Shown here: piece after piece, positions 9,809-20,400 of the stretch
How positions within the stretch are numbered: the first letter of the stretch is position 1
Layout of the letters: each line of letters opens with the position of its first letter
From: Thermoplasmata archaeon
GTDB taxonomy: Archaea; Thermoplasmatota; Thermoplasmata; Lutacidiplasmatales; UBA184
DNA: 64,000 nt
Assembly (NCBI GenBank): GCA_027314165.1
Contig: DAHVCH010000009.1
Span: forward strand, 32,681-96,680
Direction: 5' to 3'
Program-made: the position numbers and the translations under genes
Notes under the pieces: model-generated
Told to the model about the DNA's origin: nothing
Database searches by the model: none
The model's input: the letters and a program-made list of their open reading frames with translations, nothing else

Positions 9809-9901
9809 CCGCAGGGCTGCCGTCCGCGCCGCGGACCTCCCGCCGCCCTCGCGACCCGCGGACGACTGAGAGGTTATGCGCTCGTCCATGTCAAGACGGG
9901 G

Positions 9902-11320
9902 ATGTCTATTCCCCTGGCGGGCGAGGGCGGAGCGGCCCCGGGCCCGAGCCCCGCCCCTCCTAAGGCTCCCGACATACCCGTGGGTAGGTCGGCGGGGGCA
10001 CGTCCCCTCGAGGTGTTGCGGCATCCTCTCGCGGCCTTCGGCGATTTCGACCGGCGGGTGTACCTCATCGGCGTCGCGTCGTTCGTGCGGTCGTCGGGAC
10101 GGAGCGCGAGCTGGCTCTTCCTTCCGCTCCTGCTCTACGCCGGCTACGGGCTCTCCTACTTCGAGATCGGGCTACTCACCGCCGCCATCGTGCCGGTCGC
10201 CATCGCGGCGAACTGGCTCGGCGGCGCCCTCGCCGACCGGTGGGGCCGACGGTGGATCTCCACGGCCCCGTCCTTCTTGGCCGCGGCCACCTTCGTGGTC
10301 CTCTTCCTGGACTGGCACTCCGGACTTCCCGGGCTGATGTTGCTCTGGGGGCTGATCAGTCTCGCGATGAACTTCCAGGGCCCGGCGCAGAACGCCGTGA
10401 TCGGGGACGTGACCCGGCCGGAGCAGGCGGTCCGCGGGTTCAGCTTCCAGCGGGTGCTCTCCAACGCCGGCTTCGCGCTCTCTCCCGCGGTGGGAGGGCT
10501 TCTGGCGGCGGACTACGGCCTCTCGATCATCTTCCTGATGGCCGCGGCCGCCTCGTTGGGGGAGGGCCTCCTGCTCCTCATCTTCCTGCGCGAGAGCCGG
10601 CCGAGCTCGAGCGCGACCCCGGCCGCGTACGGACCCACCCCTCCGAAGACCCGGGGAGAGTGGCGCAAGCGGATGACCGAGCCCTTCGGGGACCGTGCGT
10701 TGGTGCTCTTCGGGTTCATGGGGTTCCTGCTCACCCTCGCAACCCAGCAGTTCGGAACGGGGCTCTCGCTCTTCCTTCGGGGCTCCCAAGGTCTTCCCTA
10801 CTCGGAGATCGGCCTCGTCTACTCGCTGAACGGGGTGCTCGTCGTGCTCCTCCAGCTGCCGATCTCGCTGCTCCTGCGTTCCCGTCCCCTGGGGTGGCTC
10901 GCAGTGGGCTCGCTGTTCTACGGCGCGGCGTTCCTGATATTCGACATCGCTCCCGGATTCATGGTCGACCTTGGGGCGATGACGGTCCTCACGATGGGAG
11001 AGGACGTCGTGAGCCCGCTGCAGAACTCCGTCGTCTCGGGGATGGGAGGGTCCCGCCGACGGGGGGGCTACTTCGGGGTCTACAACGTCTTCACGCAGAG
11101 CGCAAGAGCTGTGGCGCCGCCTGTGGGAACCCTCCTCCTCGCCGCGGGAGGGAACGCCCTCTGGGGCTTCGCCTCGACGATGACGCTCCTCGTCGCCACG
11201 GGGTACCTCTGGCTGGAGCGCTCCTCGATCCTGGGGCGGTCGGGTCCGACCCCGCCTCCCTCCCCGTCCCCCGACGCGTCCTCGCAGAGCGCTCGGGCCG
11301 GCCCGGCGCCCACCGAGTAG
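9902..11320 (+). CDS. MFS transporter
   Basis: About 12 hydrophobic segments; LGGALADRWGRRWIST loop motif; SRRRGGYFGVYNVFTQSARAVAPPVGTLL. Confidence 0.87.
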   Translation: MSIPLAGEGGAAPGPSPAPPKAPDIPVGRSAGARPLEVLRHPLAAFGDFDRRVYLIGVASFVRSSGRSASWLFLPLLLYAGYGLSYFEIGLLTAAIVPVAIAANWLGGALADRWGRRWISTAPSFLAAATFVVLFLDWHSGLPGLMLLWGLISLAMNFQGPAQNAVIGDVTRPEQAVRGFSFQRVLSNAGFALSPAVGGLLAADYGLSIIFLMAAAASLGEGLLLLIFLRESRPSSSATPAAYGPTPPKTRGEWRKRMTEPFGDRALVLFGFMGFLLTLATQQFGTGLSLFLRGSQGLPYSEIGLVYSLNGVLVVLLQLPISLLLRSRPLGWLAVGSLFYGAAFLIFDIAPGFMVDLGAMTVLTMGEDVVSPLQNSVVSGMGGSRRRGGYFGVYNVFTQSARAVAPPVGTLLLAAGGNALWGFASTMTLLVATGYLWLERSSILGRSGPTPPPSPSPDASSQSARAGPAPTE

Positions 11321-11328
11321 CTTCGCCC

Positions 11329-11853
11329 TCAGCGGCGATCGTCCTCGCTCGCCTCTCGGATCTCTTGGGCCTCGAGCGAGGACGCGTCATGGTCCAGCTC
11401 GCCGATCGGCCGGTGGACATTCAGGGGTGCTCCTCCCCTCGTGGGTGTCCCGGGCTTCGGACCGGGTCGTCGGGGCCGCCGTCGGCGCAGGTAGACCAGC
11501 AGCACCAACGTGAGGCAGAGGTAGAGGAGCAAGGCTCCGACGATGAGCAAGGCCTCCGACGTCATGCCGAACGGCGGTGGAGGCGGGCTGGTGTACTGCG
11601 CCGGCGCCGGGAGCGCCGAGGCGGAGGTGGGGGACCCCCCGGCGACGGAGGTGACGATGAGCGCCACCATCCCCGCTCCGAGCAGGGCGGGGATCAAGGT
11701 CGACGCATTTGGCCGGCCTGCCTCTCGGGAACGGACGGCGGGGGGCACACCTCCCCGATGCTCCTCCCCATCAAGGTCTATGGCCCCGGTGTCACGGGGG
11801 GTCTCGCTGTCCTCTTTCGGGGCTCTTTCGGGGCTCTTTCGGAGTTCACTCAA
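11329..11853 (-). CDS. Predicted two-TM membrane protein, 174 aa
   Basis: Hydrophobic segments LIPALLGAGMVALIVTSVAG and ALLIVGALLLYLCLTLVLLVYLRRRRPRR. The N-terminal coding region contains an 11-nt tandem repeat. Confidence 0.5.
   Translation of the reverse strand: MSELRKSPERAPKEDSETPRDTGAIDLDGEEHRGGVPPAVRSREAGRPNASTLIPALLGAGMVALIVTSVAGGSPTSASALPAPAQYTSPPPPPFGMTSEALLIVGALLLYLCLTLVLLVYLRRRRPRRPGPKPGTPTRGGAPLNVHRPIGELDHDASSLEAQEIREASEDDRR
11812..11842. repeat. Tandem repeat, 11-nt unit ctctttcgggg, about 2.8 copies
   Basis: Direct reading: ctctttcgggg ctctttcgggg ctctttcgg. Confidence 0.9.
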
Positions 11854-12032
11854 GCGCCTATCCTTGGGTTCGCGTGGTCCGTTCTACGGTGCCGTGCGGG
11901 CTCCTGCGACGGCATGCTAGGGTCTCACTAGCCGTCCAATTCGACCCCCCCTCATTCGGACAGCCGTTGAAGAGGGGGGTTGGGGGTGGAGGGGTCAACA
12001 GGCCGCGAGAACCGCGGCCAGGGAAAGAACAC

Positions 12033-13550
12033 ATGACAACGAGAGCGAGACTGAACCGCGGAACTTGGTTGGCCATCTTCGGGGTCCTGGCCTTCGGGCT
12101 CATGATGCCCGTCGCCGCCGCCACCCCGGCACCGGCCTTCCACCAGCCGAACCCGAACAATCCTCCCCAGGTGTGGGCGTGGGGCGCCACGTTCGTCAAG
12201 AATGGACAAGGCACGCTCTCCGGTAACGCCTCGGGCCCCGGCGGGGCGTCCTCGTGGAGCCTCACGTACACCATCCACGCCTTCCTGTCGTGGAACGTCA
12301 TCCTCACCCAGACGAACACCTCGACGACCTCCTTCTCCCTCCAGGGTCAGCGCGTCATGGCCGCGAGCTACTTCCTCTCGGCCTCCGGCAGCAACGGCCC
12401 GGAGAGCGCCCAGCTCAACGTGACCGCGCAGGGATGGGAGACCGACAACGGGTTCGCGAACTTCACGACGACCGGCACCGTCCTGCTGAACGGCACCACC
12501 CCGGTGGCGGCGCTCGCGGTCGAGAACTCCAACGGCAACACCGCGGGTAATTTCACCGCGATCTCCACCGCCCAGCTCTCCGGTCCCCAGTCGGGCTCCT
12601 TCAGCGGCTACGCGTCCGCGGCGGCCGAGGCCCAGGCGTCCATCGCCTTCCAGCCTCCGCTCGGGCTCTTCCCGCTGAACGTCACCTCCGGCGCGTGGTG
12701 GACCTCGACGAGCAACTACACCGCCCAGGGCACCTACTCCGTCGCCTGCCACTACGGCTACTCGGCCTCGGGGGCCGGGGGCACGAGCGGCGCGGGCGGC
12801 AACTGCGGGTCGAGCGGCAGCGCTTCGGGCTCGGGCCCCGTCACCGTCTACGGCGCGGACCACGACCTGGACACCGGCTTCCCCGGCCAGATCTTCCACA
12901 AGGTGACCCTCGGGTTCTCGGCGGGCTTCCGGTTCGATCTGCGCGACGGGCTCCTGTTCGTCCCGTCCCAGGCGAACCTCTACGCCTCCGCGACCGGACC
13001 CGCGGGAGGCTCCACCGGGGCCCCGACGGACGGAGCTCAGGTCAGCCTGAACTACCTCGACGTGAGCGCCCACTCGACCCACGCACCCGTCGTCGCGACG
13101 AACGCCCAGTTCTCGCCGCGCGTCGCGGCGACGATGGGCGTCGGGCTGCTCGCCCCCTCCGGGTCGTTCGGCGCGCTCGCGTCCCCCTCGGCGGTCTCCG
13201 CCCCCGCGGGGCTCTCGGCCTACTCGGTCCAGGCCCAGCCGGAGTCGCCCTCCCAGGCCCAGTCGAACAACGCCTGCCTCCTCTCGGGCTGCGCGGTGGC
13301 CGGCAAGAGCGGGATCTTCTCGCCCTTGATGGCCCTCCTCGTGGTCGGGGCTGCGGTGGCGGTCGTGGTCGGCGCGGTCATGGTCGAGCGCTCCCGGCGC
13401 CCGAAGATGCCCCTGGGCAGCTACAGCTCGCGCCCCCCCGCCGCCTTCCTCCTGCACAACGGCCAGGGGACCGGAGCCCCGGCGGGCTCCCCCACGTCGC
13501 CCTCCCCACGCCCTGCCGGTCGGCAGGTCCCGGCAGAGTACCAGTACTGA
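12033..13550 (+). CDS. Secreted, C-terminally membrane-anchored surface protein, 505 aa
   Basis: Signal-like LAIFGVLAFGLMMPVAAATPAPA; Ser/Thr/Gly-rich ectodomain with NxS/T sequons; C-terminal TM FSPLMALLVVGAAVAVVVGAVMVERSRRPK. Confidence 0.8.
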   Translation: MTTRARLNRGTWLAIFGVLAFGLMMPVAAATPAPAFHQPNPNNPPQVWAWGATFVKNGQGTLSGNASGPGGASSWSLTYTIHAFLSWNVILTQTNTSTTSFSLQGQRVMAASYFLSASGSNGPESAQLNVTAQGWETDNGFANFTTTGTVLLNGTTPVAALAVENSNGNTAGNFTAISTAQLSGPQSGSFSGYASAAAEAQASIAFQPPLGLFPLNVTSGAWWTSTSNYTAQGTYSVACHYGYSASGAGGTSGAGGNCGSSGSASGSGPVTVYGADHDLDTGFPGQIFHKVTLGFSAGFRFDLRDGLLFVPSQANLYASATGPAGGSTGAPTDGAQVSLNYLDVSAHSTHAPVVATNAQFSPRVAATMGVGLLAPSGSFGALASPSAVSAPAGLSAYSVQAQPESPSQAQSNNACLLSGCAVAGKSGIFSPLMALLVVGAAVAVVVGAVMVERSRRPKMPLGSYSSRPPAAFLLHNGQGTGAPAGSPTSPSPRPAGRQVPAEYQY

Positions 13551-13586
13551 GAGGTCGGTAGGAGAGCTGCAGCACGCCATCGTCCA

Positions 13587-13620
13587 GCGGGACCCGGGCG
13601 AGAAACCGCCCGGGCCCCGC
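13587..13620. terminator. GC-rich hairpin downstream of the 12033-13550 gene
   Basis: GCGGGACCCGGGCG-AGAAAC-CGCCCGGGCCCCGC; 14-nt arms with a single A/C mismatch, 36 bp after the stop codon. Confidence 0.5.
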
Positions 13621-13655
13621 GAACCTCTTCCCCCCTAGGGGGCCTATTCCTCCCT

Positions 13656-14285
13656 GTGGTCGGACGGGGGGAGAGCTCGGCGTCGGACCTCGCCGGCCTC
13701 TTCGGACCCGAGCTTCGCGTTCGGCGCGCCTCCCCTTTCTCCCACGTGAGCGAGGCGGTGCCCCCGCTCCGCCCGGGAGGCTCCCGGCAGCTGGTCACGA
13801 CGAAAGCGGGGAGACCCCTCCTCGACGTGCAGGTCCCCCCGGAACTGGTCGTCTCCCGCCCTCCGATCGGCTCGCAGGATGACCTCCGGAGGACGCCGAT
13901 CCTCCTCTTCGACATGGATGGCCGCCTTCGGGCGCGCCTCCTGCTCGTCCGGGGGTTCCCCGCGCCGTTCGTCGAGCTCGAGGCGCCCGAGGGGGTTCCT
14001 CTGGGACGGATCGATGGGCAACCGACCTCGCGAGGGACGGAGTACGGGTTCCATTCCGCCGGGCGCCTGCTCCTGGCGACCTTGGTGAGCCCGAGCTGGC
14101 CGTTCGGTGGGGAGCTGCGGCACCCGGAAGGGAAGGCCCTCGCCAGCGTCACCCTGCTGCGCTCGACGCTGCGGATGACCTACCGGGTGGTCCGGAGGGA
14201 GGCGCGGTTCGACCCGATGTTCCCTCTGGGCCTCGCCGTCCTCCTGGGGCTCGAGATGGCCCACGGGAAGGGCCGCTTCATGTAG
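13656..14285 (+). CDS. Hypothetical protein, 209 aa
   Basis: Open frame starting GTG, with FDPMFPLGLAVLLGLEMAHGKGRFM at the C-terminus; no family confidently recognised. Confidence 0.6.
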   Translation: MVGRGESSASDLAGLFGPELRVRRASPFSHVSEAVPPLRPGGSRQLVTTKAGRPLLDVQVPPELVVSRPPIGSQDDLRRTPILLFDMDGRLRARLLLVRGFPAPFVELEAPEGVPLGRIDGQPTSRGTEYGFHSAGRLLLATLVSPSWPFGGELRHPEGKALASVTLLRSTLRMTYRVVRREARFDPMFPLGLAVLLGLEMAHGKGRFM

Positions 14286-14412
14286 GTCGATGAGGGGGGT
14301 GGGTGGTCCCGGGGGGGCTCGGGCTGGGTTTTCTATCGGCGTTCCTCCTCTAAGGCTTAAATAATACCCTGAGGGTCGGCGCGCCCGCTCGCATAGGGGA
14401 CCTCAGGTACAC

Positions 14413-17400
14413 ATGGCCGACGCCGAAGAAACGGTCGTGGGGGGACAGCCAGGGTGGTGGCGCCGCCACGGCCTCGCGGTTGCGATCCTCCTCCTCGCCG
14501 CGTCGATCTCGTTCATCATCCGGGTCATCTACGCCTACCAGCTCATCGACCTCTGCAACATCGCCTACTGTTACGCAGGCGGCTCGGACTCGTTCTACCA
14601 CTCGCGGGTGATGGAGTGGATCATCAGCACGCACACGAACCTCATCCACGACCCCGAGCTCAACTACCCTATCGGGTCGGTCAACCCCCGTGAGCCGCTC
14701 TTCGACTGGATGAACGCCATCCTGGGGATCATCTTCGCCCCGTTCTTCGGCGGGAACCCGGTCCGCGCGGGCATGTGGGTCCTCGAGATGCAGCCCCCGT
14801 TCTGGGCGGCGGTCGGCGTCTTCCCGGTCTACCTCATCGGGAAGGAGGTGAGCTCCCGGCGGATGGGGCTCATGGCGGCGCTCCTCTACCCCCTCGTCGT
14901 CGGCAACATCCAGAGCACGGTCGCGACGTACGCCAACTACCTGCCGTTCTACACCTTCTTCGTCCTGCTTTCGGCCTACTGCTACCTGCACACCGTGCGG
15001 TTGTCCGGCACCCGTCGCTGGGTCGAATCCTACCGCTCGCCCAGGGCCATCTGGGAGGGCGTGAAGCAGTTCGCACGGACCGAGGAGCCATCGGTGAAGT
15101 GGGCCGTGATGGCCGGGGTCTCGCTCGGGGCGACGATGTTCGCCTGGCAGGGGTACACCTACGTCATCACGATCATCATGGTCTTCCTCGTGATCACGCT
15201 CCTGGTCGAGCGCATCCGAAAGCACGACTCCTTCGGCGCCTACCTGGTGACGCTGCTGTCCGGGACCCTGGGGTTCCTGATGGCCATGCCCTACTACTGG
15301 GTCCAGGGGGAGTTCGGTTACTGGTTCACCGTCCCTCTCCTGCTCTTCTTCGGGGGCTTGCTCGCGCTCCTCCCGTTCGTCCTGCTGCGCGATAGCCCGT
15401 GGGTCATCAGCGTCCCCGCGCTCGTGGGGAGCGTTGGCGCGGCGGCCGGGGCGCTCTACCTGTACAATCCCTCGTACTTCGACGCCGTGGTGACGGGCCA
15501 GGGCTACTTCGTCAAGAACCTCATCTTCTCCACCGTCGCCGAGGCCCAGGCGCCGAGCTTCGACGCGCTCATCGTGAGCTACGGGATCGGAACGTTCCTG
15601 CTCACCTTCGTCGGGCTTGCGCTCTTCGTCGCCTACCTCTTCGTCTACCGCTTCCGGCGGGAACACATCTTCATGGTCGTCCTCGGCCTCATCGGGATCT
15701 ACCTCCCGATCTCGGCGGCGAAGTTCTTCCTACTGGGCTCCCCGGTCTTCGTCCTCCTCCCGGCCGAGGCCCTCCTGATCGGGCTCGACCGGATCGGCGC
15801 CTACCCCCAGCTCCGCCACAACCTCTCCTCGCTCTCGGAGCGGGGTGGGGGTCGGTTCCTCGCCCTGCGCCGGTCCATCAAGCTCCGCCACATGGTCCTG
15901 GGCCTCATCGTCGTCCTCGTCGTCATGCCCAACGTCTCCTGGGCGGTGGACGCGGGAATCCCCTACAACGTCCAGGGGCAGTACAGCCAGCAGATCTACG
16001 CCTCCCTCCCCACCGTCCTGCAGACCAGCCCCTCCAACGCCTCGTCGTTCTACCTCGGCATCGCCGGGATCCAGACCGACACCCCCCAGCAGTACGATGA
16101 GAGCGGGTACAGCTGGCTATCCACGCAGGACACGTTCGAAGCGCCCGAACATCGGCCGGCGTTCATCAGTTGGTGGGACTACGGGTTCCAGGCCATCGAC
16201 CAGGGGCAGCACCCCAGCGTCGCCGACAACTTCCAGGAGGGCATCGACCCCGCAGGGAACTTCCTGCTCGCCCAGAACGAGTCGCTCGCCATCGCCTACA
16301 TGGCCGCGGACCTCCTCGAGGCCCAGCACGTCGCACCGGCGAGCGCGATCCTGAACCCGTCCGGCTGCTCGACCGGGACCCTCTACGGGGGGCTGCGGAA
16401 CGACGGCGTCAACACGACCCAGCTCTACAGCTACCTGGTCAACACGTCCCAGGACGTGAAGCTCGTGGAGAACAACCCGGGCTTGTACGGACCGAAGGAC
16501 AACAGCAACCTGGACTCGCTGAACGCGATGTACGACGCGGTGAGCTACCTCATCGCCTCCTCGATGTCGGAGAACAAGGTCGTCCAGGTCTACCAGGACG
16601 TCCAGGCCTGCACCGGCTGGTCCATCCGCTACGCGATGGCCGACACCCGTCTGTTCCCCACGAGCGGTTCGAACACGGGGATCTACTACGCTCCGGTTGA
16701 CCTGACCGACGGGATCATCGGCCCCGGCGGGATCCCTACGTCCTACTTCACCGTCACCGTGACCGGGAGCGACGGCCAGACCTACCCGCTGGGCCAGGTC
16801 CCCCAGGGCGTGCAGACGGTCTCTTCGAACATCAACTATCTCCCGGCCTTCTACAACTCGATGATCTACAAGATCGAGGCGGGGTACAACGGCAGCCAGG
16901 TGGGCGCCGGCAACGGTATCCCCGGCCTCACGCTCTCCAACAGCAACCCCGAGCCCGGCTGGATGATGCAGCACTTCGTGATGGGGTACCGGACGGCCTA
17001 CTACTGTCCCTACACGAACTACCAGGCCCACCCCAACTGCTTCTCCGCGGTGAACCTGAACGTCGCGCAGACCCACCAGACGCAGAGCCAGGGGACCTCG
17101 GACCTCTCGCCGTCGACGTACTTCTCCAACGGCGGGGAGACGATCATGGAGTACTACGCCGGGGCGAGCATCCAGGGCAAGGTCACCATGCCCAACGGGG
17201 CCCCCGTCCCGGGGATCCGCATGACGGTCGACGACTCCTGGGGCTACCCGCACATGACGACGGTGACGAACAGCCATGGGGACTTCACGCTCCTGGCGCC
17301 TCCCGGCAACGACTCGATCTACGCGAGCTACGGGACGGTGACCCCGCTCACCCAGGTCGGGGTGACCCAGGTCGACCAGTACAACCTCACGGTCCGGCCC

Positions 17401-20400
17401 GACCAGGGCTTCGGGTACAACCCTGCCCCGATCACCCCGCACATCATCCTGAAGCCGGGGACGATCACCGGGCAGGTCTACTGGAACCGCGCGAATCAGA
17501 CCACCTTCCAGGCCAGCGACATCGCGATCCCTGGCGCCACGGTGACCGTGGACAACGGGGTCGGATCCTCCGCCACGACCACGAGCGACGCGAGCGGGAC
17601 CTACTCCCTTTCCGGTCTCGCCCCCGGGGCCTACAACGTTTCGGTGACGGTGGGGACGTTCACCTCGGGAGAGGCGCCCGTCTCGCTGGTGAGCGGCGCG
17701 ACGGCCACGAACAACATCGCCCTCCACCTCACCGACGTTCACGGCCTGGTGCGGAACCAGACGGGAAGCCCGGTCACGGGCGCGCTGGTCACCATCACCG
17801 GCACGAACGGGTACTACTCGACGGACTCCACCCTCCCCGGAGGCAACTACAGCTTCACGCCCCTCCCGCCGGGGAACTACTCGATCCAGGCCTCGGACGC
17901 CTACGGCCGCTCCTCCGTCCCGGCCCATGTGGGCGTCGCCACGTTCCAGACCAACCTCACGGTCAACTTCACCCTCAGCACGCCCGTCGAGGTCAACCTC
18001 CTCCCGCTGCTCAACGGGAACCCGGTGCCCAACCTCCCGGTGCGCTTCTCGGCGCTCGGCGGCGGGGCCAACGGGAGCTACCTCTTCTTCACGGGGAGGG
18101 GCGGATGGGTCCACGCGACGGTCTCGATCGGCAACTGGTCGGTCTACGCGCTGGGGGTCGTCAACGGCACCTACGTCGCGGGTATCGGCGACTTCCATCT
18201 GACCGCGAGCAACGCCGAGGTGTTCTCCGGCGGCTCCGTGTTGGCCCTCTCGCCGGCGGACGCCCTCTCCGGCCACACGTACGACCCTACCGCGGGCACC
18301 GCCCCGCAGAGCGGCGTCACCGTGACCCTCCAAGACAAGAACGGGGCCCAGCTCACCACCACGACGAACTCGACGGGCTCCTACCGGGTCTGGTTGCCGG
18401 ACGGCACCTACGCGGTCACGGCGAACGTCTCGAGGGCAGGGCAGTCTGGCGCCGCGATGGCCGGGGTGGTCGTGAACGGTCCGACGACCCTCGACCTGAC
18501 GATGGCCACCTCGGTCGCCTACCGTGCCCAGGTGGGCTACTTCTCGCCCCAGCTGGGCACCTTCGAGCCGCTCACCGGTGTCGGGGTGAACCTCACCCTG
18601 GACCAGGCCGCCGCGACGGTCCAGCTGACCTCCGGGCCGGAGGGGAACCTCTCCTTCATCCTCCCCCAGACGACGAGCTCCTTCACGCTCACCACCTCCG
18701 TCTACGGGTTCTCCCCCTACCATCTGGGTCCGGTTCCGGAGTCCACGCTCACCTCGACCTCGAGGGTCGTGCTGAACATCTCTCAGGTCCCCGTCCAGGT
18801 GCTGGTGAGGAACGCCTCGGGCGCGAGCGCCACGCCCCAGGTGAACTTCACCGGGCTCTCGGCCTCCACGCAGTCGGTGAACGTGACCGGGACGAACGTC
18901 ACCCTCGAGCTCTACCCGGGAGAGTACTCGGTGGGCGCGTGGGCCCCCATCGCGGGGGGAGGAGTGCTTCGACCCTTCACGAACTCGACGCTCTCCGTCC
19001 CGATCGGTTCCTCCGGGGTGACCCTTGCCCTCTCGGTCGTCCCGTCGCTCCAGTATCGCGTGAACTCCACCACCTATGCCGTCTCGCTCTCGGGGACGAA
19101 GGCGGAGCTCTCGGGCGCGCTGGGGACCCTCACGTTCAACGGAACGACGCTCTTGAGAGGGTTCGACGCCCCCTCGGGGCAGTACAACCTCTGGCTCACC
19201 GGGCACAACGGTAGCCAGCCCGTCTCGTTCTTCGACCCGGTGTCGCTCTTCGCGAACGGGACGGCCTCTCCCTCGAAGGTGACCCTGCTCCCCGCCGGTG
19301 TGCTGGACTTCTCCATGCGCGCTCCGTTCGGCCGCGTGGTGAACACCTCGCTCGCGGTGGGGATCACCAACGGCAACGGTACCTCCTCCTCGTTCACGAC
19401 CTACGCCTCGGGGAACGCGACGCTCACGCTCCCGCGTGGAGGCTACACGATGTCCGTGAACACCACGGCCCTCCTCGACGTGAACGGGGTCACCCAGTAC
19501 TGGGCCATCTCCACCAACCCGCGCGCCGACACGTGCGCCGTGGCTCCGCTGGGCTCCTCCAGCTGCGTCCTGACGGTGAACGTGACCCAGGCGCTGGACG
19601 TGGTCGCGGCCTCGCTCCAGTTGAACGGGGCGTCGATCTCCGGCGGAACGGGCACCGTCACCGCCATTCCCTTCAACGGGGCGGCGACCGAGGTCTTCCC
19701 GGTCTCCGGGAGCAGCGTGTCGCTCTCCCTCCTCCCCGGACGATACACCCTCTACACGGTGCTCTCCGCGACCTCCGCCCCCATGGTCAACGTGACCACC
19801 CTCACGATCCCCTACTCCGCCTCGCCCATCCCGGTCGTCCTGGAGCTCCAGCCCGGATGGGTGCAGACCCTCGCGATCTCGGGCCCCTCGGGCCTTCCGA
19901 CCCCGAGCTCGTTCAACCTCTCGTTCTCCCACCCCGGAGGCGGGCTCATGGTCAACCTCACGAATGTGAGCTTCGGGTCCTACGCGCTCGCGCTTCCCTC
20001 GGGGAGCTACCATGTCCAGGTCAGCTCCCTCGTCGCGCCCTGGGGGCCCCGGGTCGACCTGCTGGGAACGACCAACCTCACGGTGGCGGCGGCGAACTCG
20101 TACGTGCCCTTCCCGTTGCAGCCTCAGTGGCAGCGGGCGGTCACCATGACGCTCGTGGGCAACCCGAACCCGATCACGGGCAACGGCGGGACGGTCACCT
20201 ACCAGATCGTCGTGAACAACACCGGGAACGCGCCCCTCTCGCTCACCGCGACCGGGGCACCCTCCACCTGGCCGATCCGGTTCTCCCCCGGCAACTTCAC
20301 GCTGGGACCGGCCGCCAACAACCGTTCCCGGGTGATCGAGGTGCAGCTCACGGTTCCGCTCTCCGAGCCTGCGACGATCCCCACGATCGTCTTCCAGCTC

